Below, one piece after another: positions 8,174-16,445 of a stretch of DNA of 64,000 nt. Position 1 is the stretch's first letter. Every line of letters starts with the position of its first letter. A program made the translations under genes and the position numbers. Origin of the DNA: Phaeobacter sp. CECT 5382 (GTDB lineage: Bacteria > Pseudomonadota > Alphaproteobacteria > Rhodobacterales > Rhodobacteraceae); NCBI RefSeq assembly GCF_001457775.1, contig NZ_CYSG01000009.1, forward strand, positions 62,001-126,000, in the 5' to 3' direction. Below the pieces are notes generated by a model. That model made no database searches. It saw nothing but the letters and a program-made list of their open reading frames with translations, and had not been told where the DNA came from.

Positions 8174-8647
8174 ATGAATATTCTGGTCCTTTGCACCGGT
8201 AACTCGGCCCGCTCAATCCTGTTGGAGTCTCTCCTCAACCGGTTGGGTGACGGGCGCATCCATGCCTTTTCCGCCGGGTCAAACCCAACCGGCAAGGTTC
8301 ATCCGCAATCGCTGACCTTGCTGCGCAAAAAAGGCTACCAGGTTGATCAGGCCCGCTCCAAAAGCTGGGATGAGTTTGCCGCGCCGGACGCACCAAAGAT
8401 GGATCTGGTTATCACCGTTTGCGCGTCTGCCGCCGGCGAGACCTGCCCGATCTGGCCGGGTGCCCCAGTACGGGCGCATTGGGGTGTCGAAGACCCGGCA
8501 GCGGCAGCGGAGGCTGATTGGGAAAGTGCCTTTCTCGCCGCCTACGTGGCGCTGGAACGCAGGGCAAAGGCCTATCTCGACTTGCCTCAGGATTTGGACA
8601 AAGACGCGCTTCAGATAGAACTCAAACGCATCGGAGAGATGTCATGA
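8174..8647 (+). CDS. arsC: arsenate reductase, LMW-PTP family
   Basis: A stand-alone reductase of 157 residues with the nucleophilic loop CTGNSARS at residues 7-14 and the later cysteines in TVCASAAGETCP, which fit the thioredoxin-linked type that passes oxidising equivalents from the P-loop cysteine to a pair of further cysteines. The start at 8174 puts the beta strand MNILVLC directly at the N-terminus as in the family; upstream in-frame starts at 8105 (TTG) and 8153 are less likely. The product is similar in layout to the second half of the preceding fusion, suggesting duplication. It overlaps the aquaporin gene by four bases. Confidence 0.9.
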   Translation: MNILVLCTGNSARSILLESLLNRLGDGRIHAFSAGSNPTGKVHPQSLTLLRKKGYQVDQARSKSWDEFAAPDAPKMDLVITVCASAAGETCPIWPGAPVRAHWGVEDPAAAAEADWESAFLAAYVALERRAKAYLDLPQDLDKDALQIELKRIGEMS

Positions 8648-9300
8648 TCGCCAAGAAACTCGTCGCCGAAGGCATCGGAACCGGGCTTTTGCTGATTGGC
8701 GTGGTTGGGTCCGGCATCATGGCCGAGAGCCTGTCTGGAGGCAATACAGCCTTGGCGCTTTTGGCAAATGCCATCGCTACTGGCTGCATGCTCTATGCGA
8801 TCATCAACACGCTGGGCCCCCTGTCCGGTGCCCATTTCAACCCGGCTGTCACCCTCGCCTTTGCTCTGCGCGGCGAACATCCATGGGCGCAAGTTCCCCC
8901 CTATGTCGCGTTTCAGGTCCTCGGAGGCATTCTTGGCGTCTGGGCCAGCCATCTGATGTTTGATCTGCCGATCCTGCAAACCTCAACCACGATGCATCGA
9001 ACCGGGCTGGCTCAGTGGTCTTCTGAAATCATTGCCACGTTCGGATTGCTCTTTGTGATTTTTGGCGGGCTGCGGTCGCGGCCCGACACAGTACCGGCCC
9101 TCGTGGGCTTGTATATCACCGGAGCCTATTGGTTCACCTCTTCCACCAGCTTTGCCAATCCAGCCGTGACGATTGCCCGCGGTTTCAGCGATACGTTTGC
9201 AGGGATCTATCCTGGCCATATCCTCAGTTTCATTCTCGCACAGTTGCTGGCCGTGATGCTTGGGCATTTCACCCTGCGCTGGCTGTTTTCCAAAGACTGA
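8644..9300 (+). CDS. aqpS: aquaglyceroporin (AqpS-like), arsenite channel
   Basis: A MIP-family channel of 218 residues with both pore half-helices (NPAVTLAFALRG in the first half and NPAVTIARGFSD in the second) and about six hydrophobic helices. It starts inside the stop of arsC (ATGA). In rhizobia, AqpS in an ars operon lets arsenite produced inside flow out down its gradient, replacing an ArsB or Acr3 pump; no such pump gene is seen here. The conclusion that this channel completes arsenate detoxification is from operon context. Confidence 0.88.
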   Translation: MIAKKLVAEGIGTGLLLIGVVGSGIMAESLSGGNTALALLANAIATGCMLYAIINTLGPLSGAHFNPAVTLAFALRGEHPWAQVPPYVAFQVLGGILGVWASHLMFDLPILQTSTTMHRTGLAQWSSEIIATFGLLFVIFGGLRSRPDTVPALVGLYITGAYWFTSSTSFANPAVTIARGFSDTFAGIYPGHILSFILAQLLAVMLGHFTLRWLFSKD

Positions 9301-9516
9301 AACACAGCGAAATCGCCCAAGGTCCCGCCGCCCTCTGTCTCTTTTGATTTACGGAACCAGAGGTGCGGCAGGCCTGGCCGCTACAGATCTGCCAATGGTC
9401 TGCACAGCATCAAAACAGGGCCAAATCAGCGCCGCTAAAAGCCGTCATTCCATTATTTCCGTTTTTTGCTATAATGCCCTTCGGAGAGAATGATCGTTTC
9501 GATAGGGGCAACACTG

Positions 9517-9759
9517 ATGATGACTGCTCAGACATCGCTGGACTGGGTAGCCATCTACCCTCGGGCCAAGCAACGGTTTCCACACCTGCGACGGGCGCAA
9601 GCGCCAAATCCAGGATGTGATCGCGAGGCATTTGTCGCCTATCTGGCGCTGACCCATCACCTCACGCTGCGCGAAGCACGAGAGGAGATCGACGACTTCC
9701 TGTTCACCGAAAGCCTGCATGCAGAGTTGAACGCCGAATTGGACAAAGAGTTAACCTGA
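9517..9759 (+). CDS. small protein of unknown function (80 aa)
   Basis: The start ATG at 9517 (a second ATG follows at 9520) has AGGGG nine bases upstream, which decides it over the in-frame ATG at 9490. The product is soluble and acidic towards the C-terminus, with EAREEIDDFLF and ELNAELDKELT helices. I do not recognise a family. It stands alone between the ars operon and the XRE regulator. A real gene is supported by the ribosome-binding site and clean length, but not by any domain. Confidence 0.5.
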   Translation: MMTAQTSLDWVAIYPRAKQRFPHLRRAQAPNPGCDREAFVAYLALTHHLTLREAREEIDDFLFTESLHAELNAELDKELT

Positions 9760-9898
9760 GACGCCCTGCTGTACCGCCATGCAACCGCTCTGGGATCACG
9801 TTTGTCATAGATCGCGGCCTGTGCGCTCCCGCGCAGCACACTTCGGGCACAATTTATGTCCATATTAATAATTCAAATCAATACGCTACAGGCCAAAA

Positions 9899-10522
9899 CT
9901 AGGCCAATGAGGTGACCCACAGAATGGTCGCATCTTCGGGGCTAGTTGAGATCACGTTGTGCCCCATAGCCGCATCATAATAGGCGCTGTCGCCGCGCCT
10001 CATTTCAACAGGTTCGTAAAATTCCGTGTAGAGCTTGATCACACCGGTCAGCACATACAGAAATTCTTCGCCATCATGGCGCACCCAGCCGTCGAATTCA
10101 TCCATCGTCCGTGCCCGAACGCGGGCACGGTACGGCAGCATCTGTTTGCGCCGCAGACCCTCTGCCAGCAACTCATGCTCATAGGTTGCAGTCGCTTGTT
10201 CTGAGCCTTCGTTCATCTTGGTAACGGTCATACGGCCGTTGACCTGATCACGCTGTGGCGGCGTGAATAGCTGCGGCACAGAAATCTGCAAACCCACCGC
10301 CAATTTCTTCAACGCCTCGTAGGTCGGCGACATTTGGCCGTTCTCGATTTTCGACAAGGTAGAGCGCGCCAAACCAGCCTGGTTGGCCGCATGTTCCAGG
10401 GTCCAGTCACGGGCTTTGCGCAGCTCTCGCACGCGCGCGCCCAGGTCCAGGGGTTCGGCCTCGCTCTCGCCGCCATTGGCGCGGGCGATGGTAATCAGGG
10501 ATTTTGGATCGCTTCCGGTCAT
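9899..10522 (-). CDS. XRE-family regulator with cupin sensor domain
   Basis: A 207-residue regulator. Residues 27-85 are an XRE helix-turn-helix (LGARVRELRKARDWTLEHAA, then LARSTLSKIENGQMSPTYE). Residues 125-205 form a small cupin barrel (HDGEEFLYVLTG, EMRRGDSAYYDAAMGHNV). Such MerR-sized HTH-cupin proteins usually repress or activate a neighbouring catabolic operon in response to a small molecule. It is divergent from the acyl-CoA ligase gene with only 64 bases between starts, so that operon is the likely target. The inducer is unknown. Confidence 0.88.
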   Translation of the reverse strand: MTGSDPKSLITIARANGGESEAEPLDLGARVRELRKARDWTLEHAANQAGLARSTLSKIENGQMSPTYEALKKLAVGLQISVPQLFTPPQRDQVNGRMTVTKMNEGSEQATATYEHELLAEGLRRKQMLPYRARVRARTMDEFDGWVRHDGEEFLYVLTGVIKLYTEFYEPVEMRRGDSAYYDAAMGHNVISTSPEDATILWVTSLA

Positions 10523-10586
10523 GAAGGTTCTATATGACGCCCTGTGCCTGCTTGCAACGCAGCACTTGCCGGGCTAGCCAAAGGAT

Positions 10587-12095
10587 ATGTTGTCCCTCTT
10601 TGATCAAGGTGCCTTTGCACCCTGCCCCGCGCCCTTCAACCTGGCGGCCCATGTGCTGCGCCAAGCCAAGGATCTGTCTCAGAAACCTGCTTTGGAGGTG
10701 ATTGGCGGATCCCAAGCAGAAATCTGGACCTATGCCGAGCTTGAACAGGCGGTGCGCGGCACAGGAACCGGTCTGCTGCAGGCCGGGCTGCAACCGGGGC
10801 AGATCCTGTTGATGCGGCTTGGCAATACGGTGGATTTTCCCATTGCCTATCTGGGCGCCATCGCCGCCGGGATGGTGCCGGTGCCAACCTCGTCGCAGCT
10901 GACCGAAGCCGAAACCGCAAAAATGATCGCCGATCTGCAACCCGCCGCCATCCTGCGCGACCCGGAAGTGGCCTGCGCCGCCCATCCCGAACAGATCCTG
11001 CTATCGGACCTGCAGGCCATGCGGCAACTGCCTGCCTGCGCCTACGCCTTGGGGGCGCCGGATCGACTGGCCTATGCTGTCTATACCTCCGGGACCAGCG
11101 GCAATGCCCGTGCCGTCGCCCATGCGCATCGCGCCATCTGGGCGCGGCAGATGATGGTCAAAGGCTGGTATGACCTGAAGCCTGATGACCGCCTGCTGCA
11201 TGCAGGTGCCTTCAACTGGACGTTTACGCTAGGCACCGGTTTGATGGATCCCTGGGCCATCGGCGCCACTGCCCTGATCCCGGCACCCGGCACGGATCCG
11301 ATGGCGCTCCCGGCCCTTTTAAAAGAACATAACGCGAGCATTTTCGCAGCCGCACCAGGCGTTTACAGAAAGCTCCTCAAGACTGGTGCGCGCCTGGACT
11401 TGCCGGGGCTGCGCCATGGTCTTTGTGCGGGTGAAAAACTATCGAGCCACCTGCACCGGGCCTGGGAGAGCGCCACCGGATCCGAGCTCTATGAAGCCTA
11501 TGGCATGTCTGAGTGCTCGACCTTCATATCCTCCAGCCCGGCTCATCCGGCACGCGGTGAAGCTCTTGGCCAGCCGCAACCGGGACGCCGGATTGCGATC
11601 CTTGGCCCAGACGGGCCGGTGCCGCAGGGCGAGGAAGGCACCATTGCCATCGCCGCTGATGATCCTGGCCTAATGCTTGGCTATCTGAACGCACCGCAAG
11701 AGACCGCTGCGCGGATGCAGGACGGCTGGTTTCTGACGGGAGATCAGGGCGCGATGGCTGTCGACGGCCAGATCAGCTATTTGGGACGGGCTGACGACAT
11801 GATGAACGCCGGCGGCTTTCGCGTCTCCCCGATCGAGGTGGAGACCGCGCTTTCGGCGCATCCGGACATCTTGCAGGTCGGTGTCGCCACGGTCGAGGTC
11901 AAGACCGACAGCCATATCATCGTCGCTTTCTACACGGCTCACCAAGAGGTGAACCAAGCTGATCTGGAGGCTTTTGCCTCCGAGCGGTTGGCCCGCTACA
12001 AGCAGCCCCGCGCCTATGTCCATCTTGATGCCCTGCCAAGTGGTGCCAACGGAAAACTGCTTCGTCGCGCCCTGCCCGCCTATTTCAAAGGATAA
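10587..12095 (+). CDS. AMP-forming acyl/aryl-CoA ligase
   Basis: An ANL-superfamily adenylating enzyme of 502 residues: the P-loop YTSGTSGNARAVAHAHRA near residue 170, YGMSECSTF before residue 315, GDQG near 390, and GRADDMMNAGGFRV plus the late catalytic Lys in GANGKLLRR at the C-terminus. Size and the A8 motif suggest a benzoate- or medium-chain acyl-CoA ligase; the acid substrate is not readable. AAGG lies only two bases before the ATG at 10587, so a TTG at 10590 is possible. It heads a tight run with a DsbA-like oxidoreductase (4-base gap) and an ion channel. Confidence 0.85.
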   Translation: MLSLFDQGAFAPCPAPFNLAAHVLRQAKDLSQKPALEVIGGSQAEIWTYAELEQAVRGTGTGLLQAGLQPGQILLMRLGNTVDFPIAYLGAIAAGMVPVPTSSQLTEAETAKMIADLQPAAILRDPEVACAAHPEQILLSDLQAMRQLPACAYALGAPDRLAYAVYTSGTSGNARAVAHAHRAIWARQMMVKGWYDLKPDDRLLHAGAFNWTFTLGTGLMDPWAIGATALIPAPGTDPMALPALLKEHNASIFAAAPGVYRKLLKTGARLDLPGLRHGLCAGEKLSSHLHRAWESATGSELYEAYGMSECSTFISSSPAHPARGEALGQPQPGRRIAILGPDGPVPQGEEGTIAIAADDPGLMLGYLNAPQETAARMQDGWFLTGDQGAMAVDGQISYLGRADDMMNAGGFRVSPIEVETALSAHPDILQVGVATVEVKTDSHIIVAFYTAHQEVNQADLEAFASERLARYKQPRAYVHLDALPSGANGKLLRRALPAYFKG

Positions 12096-12099
12096 ACTG

Positions 12100-12801
12100 A
12101 TGTCATTTTCTCAGCCCGCCGCTTCAAACTCTGCCGATCTGCCAACTGTCAAACTCGACATCCTGTCTGATCCGATCTGCCCCTGGTGCTTTATCGGCAA
12201 GACCCACCTGGACAAAGCCCTGGCCGAGATCCCGAACCACCCCTTTGTCATCGAATGGCATCCTTTCCAGCTGAACCCGGATATGCCCCGCGAAGGCATG
12301 GGGCGGCGTGAATACCTTGAAGCAAAGTTTGGCGGCAAAGACGGCGCGGTTCGCGCCTATGCTCCTGTGGTTGAAAACGCCGAAAAAGCTGGCCTCAGCA
12401 TTGATTTCGAAGGCATGCAGCGTACCCCCAATACGCTGGACGCGCACCGGCTGATCCACTGGGCCGGCATTGAGGGCAAACAGACGGCGGCAGTAGACGC
12501 GCTTTTTGACGCTTATTTTACCAAAGCACGCGACATTGGCGATATCGAAGTTCTGGTTGAGATTGCTGGCGAAATTGGCATGGAGGCCGATGTGGTCCGC
12601 AAGCTGCTGAGCGGGGAAAGCGACGTCGAGGATATCCGCAACCGTGATGCGCATTCGCGCAAAATGGGTGTCAGCTCTGTACCGACCTTCATCATCGCCA
12701 ATCAGCACGCAGTGCCCGGCGCGCAACAACCAGACATGTGGAAACAGGTGATCGAAGATATCATGCAGCAGTTGCAACAGCCTGAACAGGACGAGACTTG
12801 A
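12100..12801 (+). CDS. DsbA-family oxidoreductase (FrnE-like)
   Basis: A cytoplasmic thioredoxin-fold protein of 233 residues with the active-site CPWC at residues 27-30, the long helical insertion typical of FrnE/2-hydroxychromene-2-carboxylate isomerase relatives, and the cis-Pro region GVSSVPTFIIA near residue 190. No signal peptide is present. It follows the CoA ligase after four bases and overlaps the channel gene by four bases, so all three are translationally linked. Family members act in disulfide or glutathione chemistry; the exact reaction is unknown. Confidence 0.88.
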   Translation: MSFSQPAASNSADLPTVKLDILSDPICPWCFIGKTHLDKALAEIPNHPFVIEWHPFQLNPDMPREGMGRREYLEAKFGGKDGAVRAYAPVVENAEKAGLSIDFEGMQRTPNTLDAHRLIHWAGIEGKQTAAVDALFDAYFTKARDIGDIEVLVEIAGEIGMEADVVRKLLSGESDVEDIRNRDAHSRKMGVSSVPTFIIANQHAVPGAQQPDMWKQVIEDIMQQLQQPEQDET

Positions 12802-13172
12802 GACAGCTCAGACGCTCTACCATCTTTATCAGTCTCATCGGCATTCTGGCGATGAGCACCGTCTTCTTCCACTACGTCGAAGGCTGGGGCTGGCTTGATT
12901 CCTATTTCTTTACCGTCATTACAATTTCCACCGTTGGCTATGGCAAACTTGTACCCGTGACTGCCGCAGGCAAGATCGCGACCACCTTTTTGATCTTTGG
13001 TGGGCTAGGCGTTTTTGCCCTGGCGATACGGGAGTTTGCCCAGTACCACATGCAAAAACGCGAAGAACACACAGAATGGCTGGTCGCACATCTTGGCAAA
13101 CGCCCCAATGAAGAAGACGAAGAGATCGCCAATGAAGACGATCCTCCGCATGAGACGAGCCAACAGCACTGA
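12798..13172 (+). CDS. small potassium channel (ion channel 2 family)
   Basis: A 124-residue protein with two membrane helices (residues about 8-25 and 58-80) around a pore loop carrying the K+ selectivity filter TVGYG (TISTVGYGKLVP). The C-terminal tail is charged and acidic (EEDEEIANEDDPPHE), with no RCK or ligand domain. The start is a TTG that shares bases with the stop of the oxidoreductase gene (TTGA), a strongly coupled arrangement. Four subunits are expected to form a channel in the inner membrane. Confidence 0.85.
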   Translation: MRQLRRSTIFISLIGILAMSTVFFHYVEGWGWLDSYFFTVITISTVGYGKLVPVTAAGKIATTFLIFGGLGVFALAIREFAQYHMQKREEHTEWLVAHLGKRPNEEDEEIANEDDPPHETSQQH

Positions 13173-13236
13173 CGGGATTTGAAATGCTCTGGTTTCGTCG
13201 CATCTAAGCCTGGGCAACGCGCTTGAAATGGCGATG

Positions 13237-13285
13237 TGTGAAATACTTCACATAGCAAGCAATAATGCACAGAACTCTGTGCATT
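13237..13285. promoter_or_regulatory. two adjacent inverted repeats upstream of the efflux gene
   Basis: Site 1 is TGTGAA-ATAC-TTCACA at 13237-13252. Site 2 has 10-base arms, AATGCACAGA and TCTGTGCATT, around two bases at 13264-13285. They lie 100-150 bases before the Bcr-type transporter start, and neither is followed by a T-run, so operator function is more likely than termination. The spacing between their centres is about 30 bases, near three helical turns. Confidence 0.45.
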
Positions 13286-13386
13286 TCGCGCCATGGCCTC
13301 ACACTGACATTCATGATATCGCGGGTTTCAGCAGGCCCGGGAAGGATCCAATTACAGGACCCCCGCAGTCTCGAAAGAGGATCCCA

Positions 13387-14634
13387 ATGACACCGACCCC
13401 ACAGCATGCCCCGGCGCATGCGCCCTCGCATGGCATGTCAAAACCAGAATTCGTTGCTTTGGTCGCAATGATGTTTGCCACCATTGCCTTTTCAATCGAC
13501 GCCATGTTGCCGGCCTTGCCGGAAATCGGCGCGCAGCTCAGCCCCGATGATATCAACCGGGCGCAATTGATCCTTACATCCTTTGTGCTCGGGATGGGCG
13601 TTGGCACCTTTTTCACCGGACCACTGTCGGATGCCTTTGGCCGCAAACCGGTTATTGTCGCCGGAGCCGCGCTCTATATTGCCTCGGCTGCCGTGGCTTG
13701 GGCCTCGTCTTCGCTGGAGCTGGTGCTGATCGCGCGCATCACCATGGGGTTGGGGGCTGCCGGACCCCGTGTGGTGGCACTGGCGATTGTGCGTGACCTG
13801 TATTCAGGGCGTGAAATGGCTCGGATGATGTCCATTGCCATGATGATCTTTACCCTGGTGCCCGCCATTGCGCCAATGCTGGGGGCCGGCATCATTGCCA
13901 TCACCGGCTGGCGCGGAATCTTTGCCGCCTTTGCACTGTTTGCCATCATCGTAGTGGTCTGGATGGGGGTACGCCTGCCGGAACCACTGGCTGTTGAAAA
14001 CCGTCGCCCCTTTCGCCTGCCACTGCTGATGGGTGCGGTAAAAGAGATGACGCAGCACCCGACAGTACGCCTGTCGATCCTGGTGCAAACCCTGTGCATG
14101 GGCATGCTCTTCACCATGCTGACCATGGTGCAGCCGATCTATGATATCATCTTTGGTCGTGGTGAAAGCTTTCCATTCTGGTTTGGCTTTGTCGCTCTGA
14201 TGTCGGGCAGCGCCAGCCTGCTGAATGCGGCCCTGGTGGTGCGCGTTGGCATGCGCCGCATGGTCACCTGGTCGCTGGCGGCGCAGATCCTCTTCTCGGC
14301 TGCGATGTTGGGCATGGAGATGGTCAGCATTTCAAATGCAGCGGGTTTTGGATTGTTTGTCGCATGGCAGACCAGCGTGTTCTTCATGGCCGGGACCACC
14401 ATGGGCAATCTTAACGCCATAGCTATGGAGCCGATGGGCCATATTGCCGGCATGGCGGCCTCTGTCATCGGGGCGATTGCGACGGTTCTGGCTGCTGCCA
14501 TTGCCGCCCCGATCGGGCTTTTGTTCGATGGCTCTTTGCTGCCCGTCACTCTTGGTATTTTGATCATGGCCTGTCTCAGCTTTGCCTTGATGCTGCACAT
14601 GGGGCGCGTTGAGGCGCGCAATGCATCAGAATAG
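13387..14634 (+). CDS. Bcr/CflA-type multidrug efflux MFS transporter
   Basis: A 415-residue major facilitator with about twelve hydrophobic helices. The first helix IAFSIDAMLPALPEIG and the loop GPLSDAFGRKPVIVAG (motif A) are characteristic of the Bcr/CflA drug-resistance subfamily. AGAGGA precedes the ATG at 13387 by a good distance, so the long upstream in-frame extension is not used. Two inverted repeats upstream may bind a regulator. Likely role: proton-driven export of drugs or metabolites across the inner membrane. Confidence 0.87.
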   Translation: MTPTPQHAPAHAPSHGMSKPEFVALVAMMFATIAFSIDAMLPALPEIGAQLSPDDINRAQLILTSFVLGMGVGTFFTGPLSDAFGRKPVIVAGAALYIASAAVAWASSSLELVLIARITMGLGAAGPRVVALAIVRDLYSGREMARMMSIAMMIFTLVPAIAPMLGAGIIAITGWRGIFAAFALFAIIVVVWMGVRLPEPLAVENRRPFRLPLLMGAVKEMTQHPTVRLSILVQTLCMGMLFTMLTMVQPIYDIIFGRGESFPFWFGFVALMSGSASLLNAALVVRVGMRRMVTWSLAAQILFSAAMLGMEMVSISNAAGFGLFVAWQTSVFFMAGTTMGNLNAIAMEPMGHIAGMAASVIGAIATVLAAAIAAPIGLLFDGSLLPVTLGILIMACLSFALMLHMGRVEARNASE

Positions 14635-14676
14635 ACCACAGCCATAGACCGCTTGCTGGCGCTGTTTGAAACTTCT

Positions 14677-14706
14677 AACCTCTCCAGATATTTGGAGAGG
14701 TTTTTT
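14677..14706 (+). terminator. terminator hairpin that also contains the ribosome-binding site of the next gene
   Basis: A perfect 10-bp stem (AACCTCTCCA at 14677-14686 with TGGAGAGGTT at 14693-14702, loop GATATT) ends in six T. It is a standard terminator for the MFS gene, but GGAGAGG in its 3' arm is exactly seven bases before the ATG at 14708. Ribosome-binding site and terminator arm are thus the same bases. Confidence 0.75.
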
Positions 14707-14707
14707 C

Positions 14708-16405
14708 ATGGATTACCCCTATGATCTAGGCAGCTATTCCTGCCCTATCACCACCGCATCCGCCGTGGCTCAGCGCTGGTTCGATCGGGGTCTGATCTGG
14801 ACCTATGGCTACAATCATCAAGAAGCCATCGCCTGTTTCAAAACCGCTCTGACCCACGACCCGGCCTGTGCCATGGCCCATTGGGGTCTCTCCTATGCGG
14901 CCGGTCCAAACTACAACATGCCTTGGGAGCTGCATGATCAAGCCGGCCGCGCCGAGGCGCTGGCACAGGCCTATGATGCCGCCCAGGCCGCGCTGGACCA
15001 TTGTGCGGGCTGCACCGAAGTCGAAACACAGCTGATCAAGGCGCTGCAGTCACGTTATCCGCAGCGCGGCCTCAGTGACGACATGCAGGCCTGGGACCAC
15101 GGGTTTGCCGATGCCATGCGCGCGGCATATGCTGCCTGCCCGGACCATCTGGATCTGCGAACGATCTATGCTGAAAGCCTGCTGAACCTTACACCCTGGA
15201 AAATGTGGGATTTGAAAACCGGCCAACCCGCAAAGGGCGCGGCCACCCATGAGGCGCAGACACTACTAGAAGATGCGATGAACCACGCCCCCGGCGCGAT
15301 GGCGCATCCCGGCCTGCTGCATCTTTATGTGCATCTGATGGAGATGTCGCCTACCCCGGAAAAGGCCCTGAAGGCGGCGGATGTGTTGCGCAGGTTGGTG
15401 CCCGATGCCGGCCATCTGGTGCATATGCCCACTCATATTGATGTGCTCTGTGGCAATTACCACGATGTGGTGCTGTGGAACCAAGAAGCAATCACCGCGG
15501 ATCTGAAGTATTACCAGCGCGAAGGCGCCTTTAACATCTACACGGGCTATCGCCAGCATGACTATCACTTCGTCATCTATGGCGCCCTTTTCCTTGGACA
15601 AATTGAACCTGCCCTGCGGGCCAATCAGGGCCTGTGGGACACAACCCCCGAAGAGATGCTCAGGATCGAAAGCCCGCCGATGGCGGACTACTTTGAATCC
15701 TATATGGCGATGCACCCGCATATCCTGATCCGCTTTGGCCGCTGGGAGGAGTGTATCGCACTGGAGCTACCAGAAGATCAGGGTCTCTATTGTACGCTCA
15801 CTGCTACCACCCATTATGCCCGTGCCATAGGCCATGCGGCGACAGGCGCTGTAGAAACCGCTGAAGACGAAGAAAAACTGTTCCTTGCCGCACTGGAACG
15901 GGTGCCCGAAAGCCGCCTGATGCACAATAATCGCGTGGTGGATCTGCTTGAAATCGCGCGTGAAATGCTGCGCGGTGAGATCGAGTACCGCGCAGGAAAT
16001 TATGAGCTAGCCTTTGTGCATCTGCGCCGCTCAGTGATGCTGGACGACAACCTGCCCTATGACGAGCCATGGGGCTGGATGCAGCCGACACGCCATGCGC
16101 TCGGGGCGCTACTGTTCGAACAGGGGTACATCGCAGAGGCCGAGGCCTGCTATCGCGCTGATCTTGGTCTTGACGACACCCTGTCACGGGCCTCTGTCCA
16201 TCCTGATAATGTCTGGAGCCTTAAGGGCTTATACGACTGTCTTGCTGTACGCGGCGAAACCGTCGAGATCCATCACATCAAGCAAAAACTCGATCTGGCA
16301 CAGGCTCGGTCCGATGGTGTTTTTGCCTCCTGCGGCTGTGCCCAGATGGCAATGAATCAGGCAGCCATGGCCAAAGACACACCGCCAAAGAGCTGTTGCA
16401 GCTGA
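14708..16405 (+). CDS. large TPR-repeat protein of unknown function
   Basis: A soluble protein of 565 residues. Helical repeat signatures are visible at the N-terminus (RWFDRGLIWTYGYNHQEAIACF, ALTHDPACAMAHWGLSYA) and C-terminus (AELAF-like repeats, EAEACYRADLGLD). Several His-containing blocks (HPGLLHLYVHLMEM, HMPTHIDVLCGNYH, YRQHDYHFVIYGA) are unusual for a pure scaffold and could bind metal. The C-terminus is Cys-rich (ASCGCAQ, then KSCCS). ATG at 14708 is chosen because GGAGAGG is seven bases upstream and the extension to 14666 reads through the hairpin. The family is widespread in bacteria but without a known role. Confidence 0.75.
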   Translation: MDYPYDLGSYSCPITTASAVAQRWFDRGLIWTYGYNHQEAIACFKTALTHDPACAMAHWGLSYAAGPNYNMPWELHDQAGRAEALAQAYDAAQAALDHCAGCTEVETQLIKALQSRYPQRGLSDDMQAWDHGFADAMRAAYAACPDHLDLRTIYAESLLNLTPWKMWDLKTGQPAKGAATHEAQTLLEDAMNHAPGAMAHPGLLHLYVHLMEMSPTPEKALKAADVLRRLVPDAGHLVHMPTHIDVLCGNYHDVVLWNQEAITADLKYYQREGAFNIYTGYRQHDYHFVIYGALFLGQIEPALRANQGLWDTTPEEMLRIESPPMADYFESYMAMHPHILIRFGRWEECIALELPEDQGLYCTLTATTHYARAIGHAATGAVETAEDEEKLFLAALERVPESRLMHNNRVVDLLEIAREMLRGEIEYRAGNYELAFVHLRRSVMLDDNLPYDEPWGWMQPTRHALGALLFEQGYIAEAEACYRADLGLDDTLSRASVHPDNVWSLKGLYDCLAVRGETVEIHHIKQKLDLAQARSDGVFASCGCAQMAMNQAAMAKDTPPKSCCS

Positions 16406-16411
16406 ACAGCC

Positions 16412-16445
16412 CAAAGGGAAGGCCAGGCTATTTTGCCTTGGCCTT
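16412..16445. terminator. possible shared terminator between the TPR gene and mfd
   Basis: Convergent genes meet here. AAGGCCA and TGGCCTT arms with an inner GGC/GCC extension (one bulged A) form a stem that includes the last codons of mfd. The T-tracts on either side are short and interrupted (TTCCCTTT on the minus strand), so efficiency is doubtful. Confidence 0.35.
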
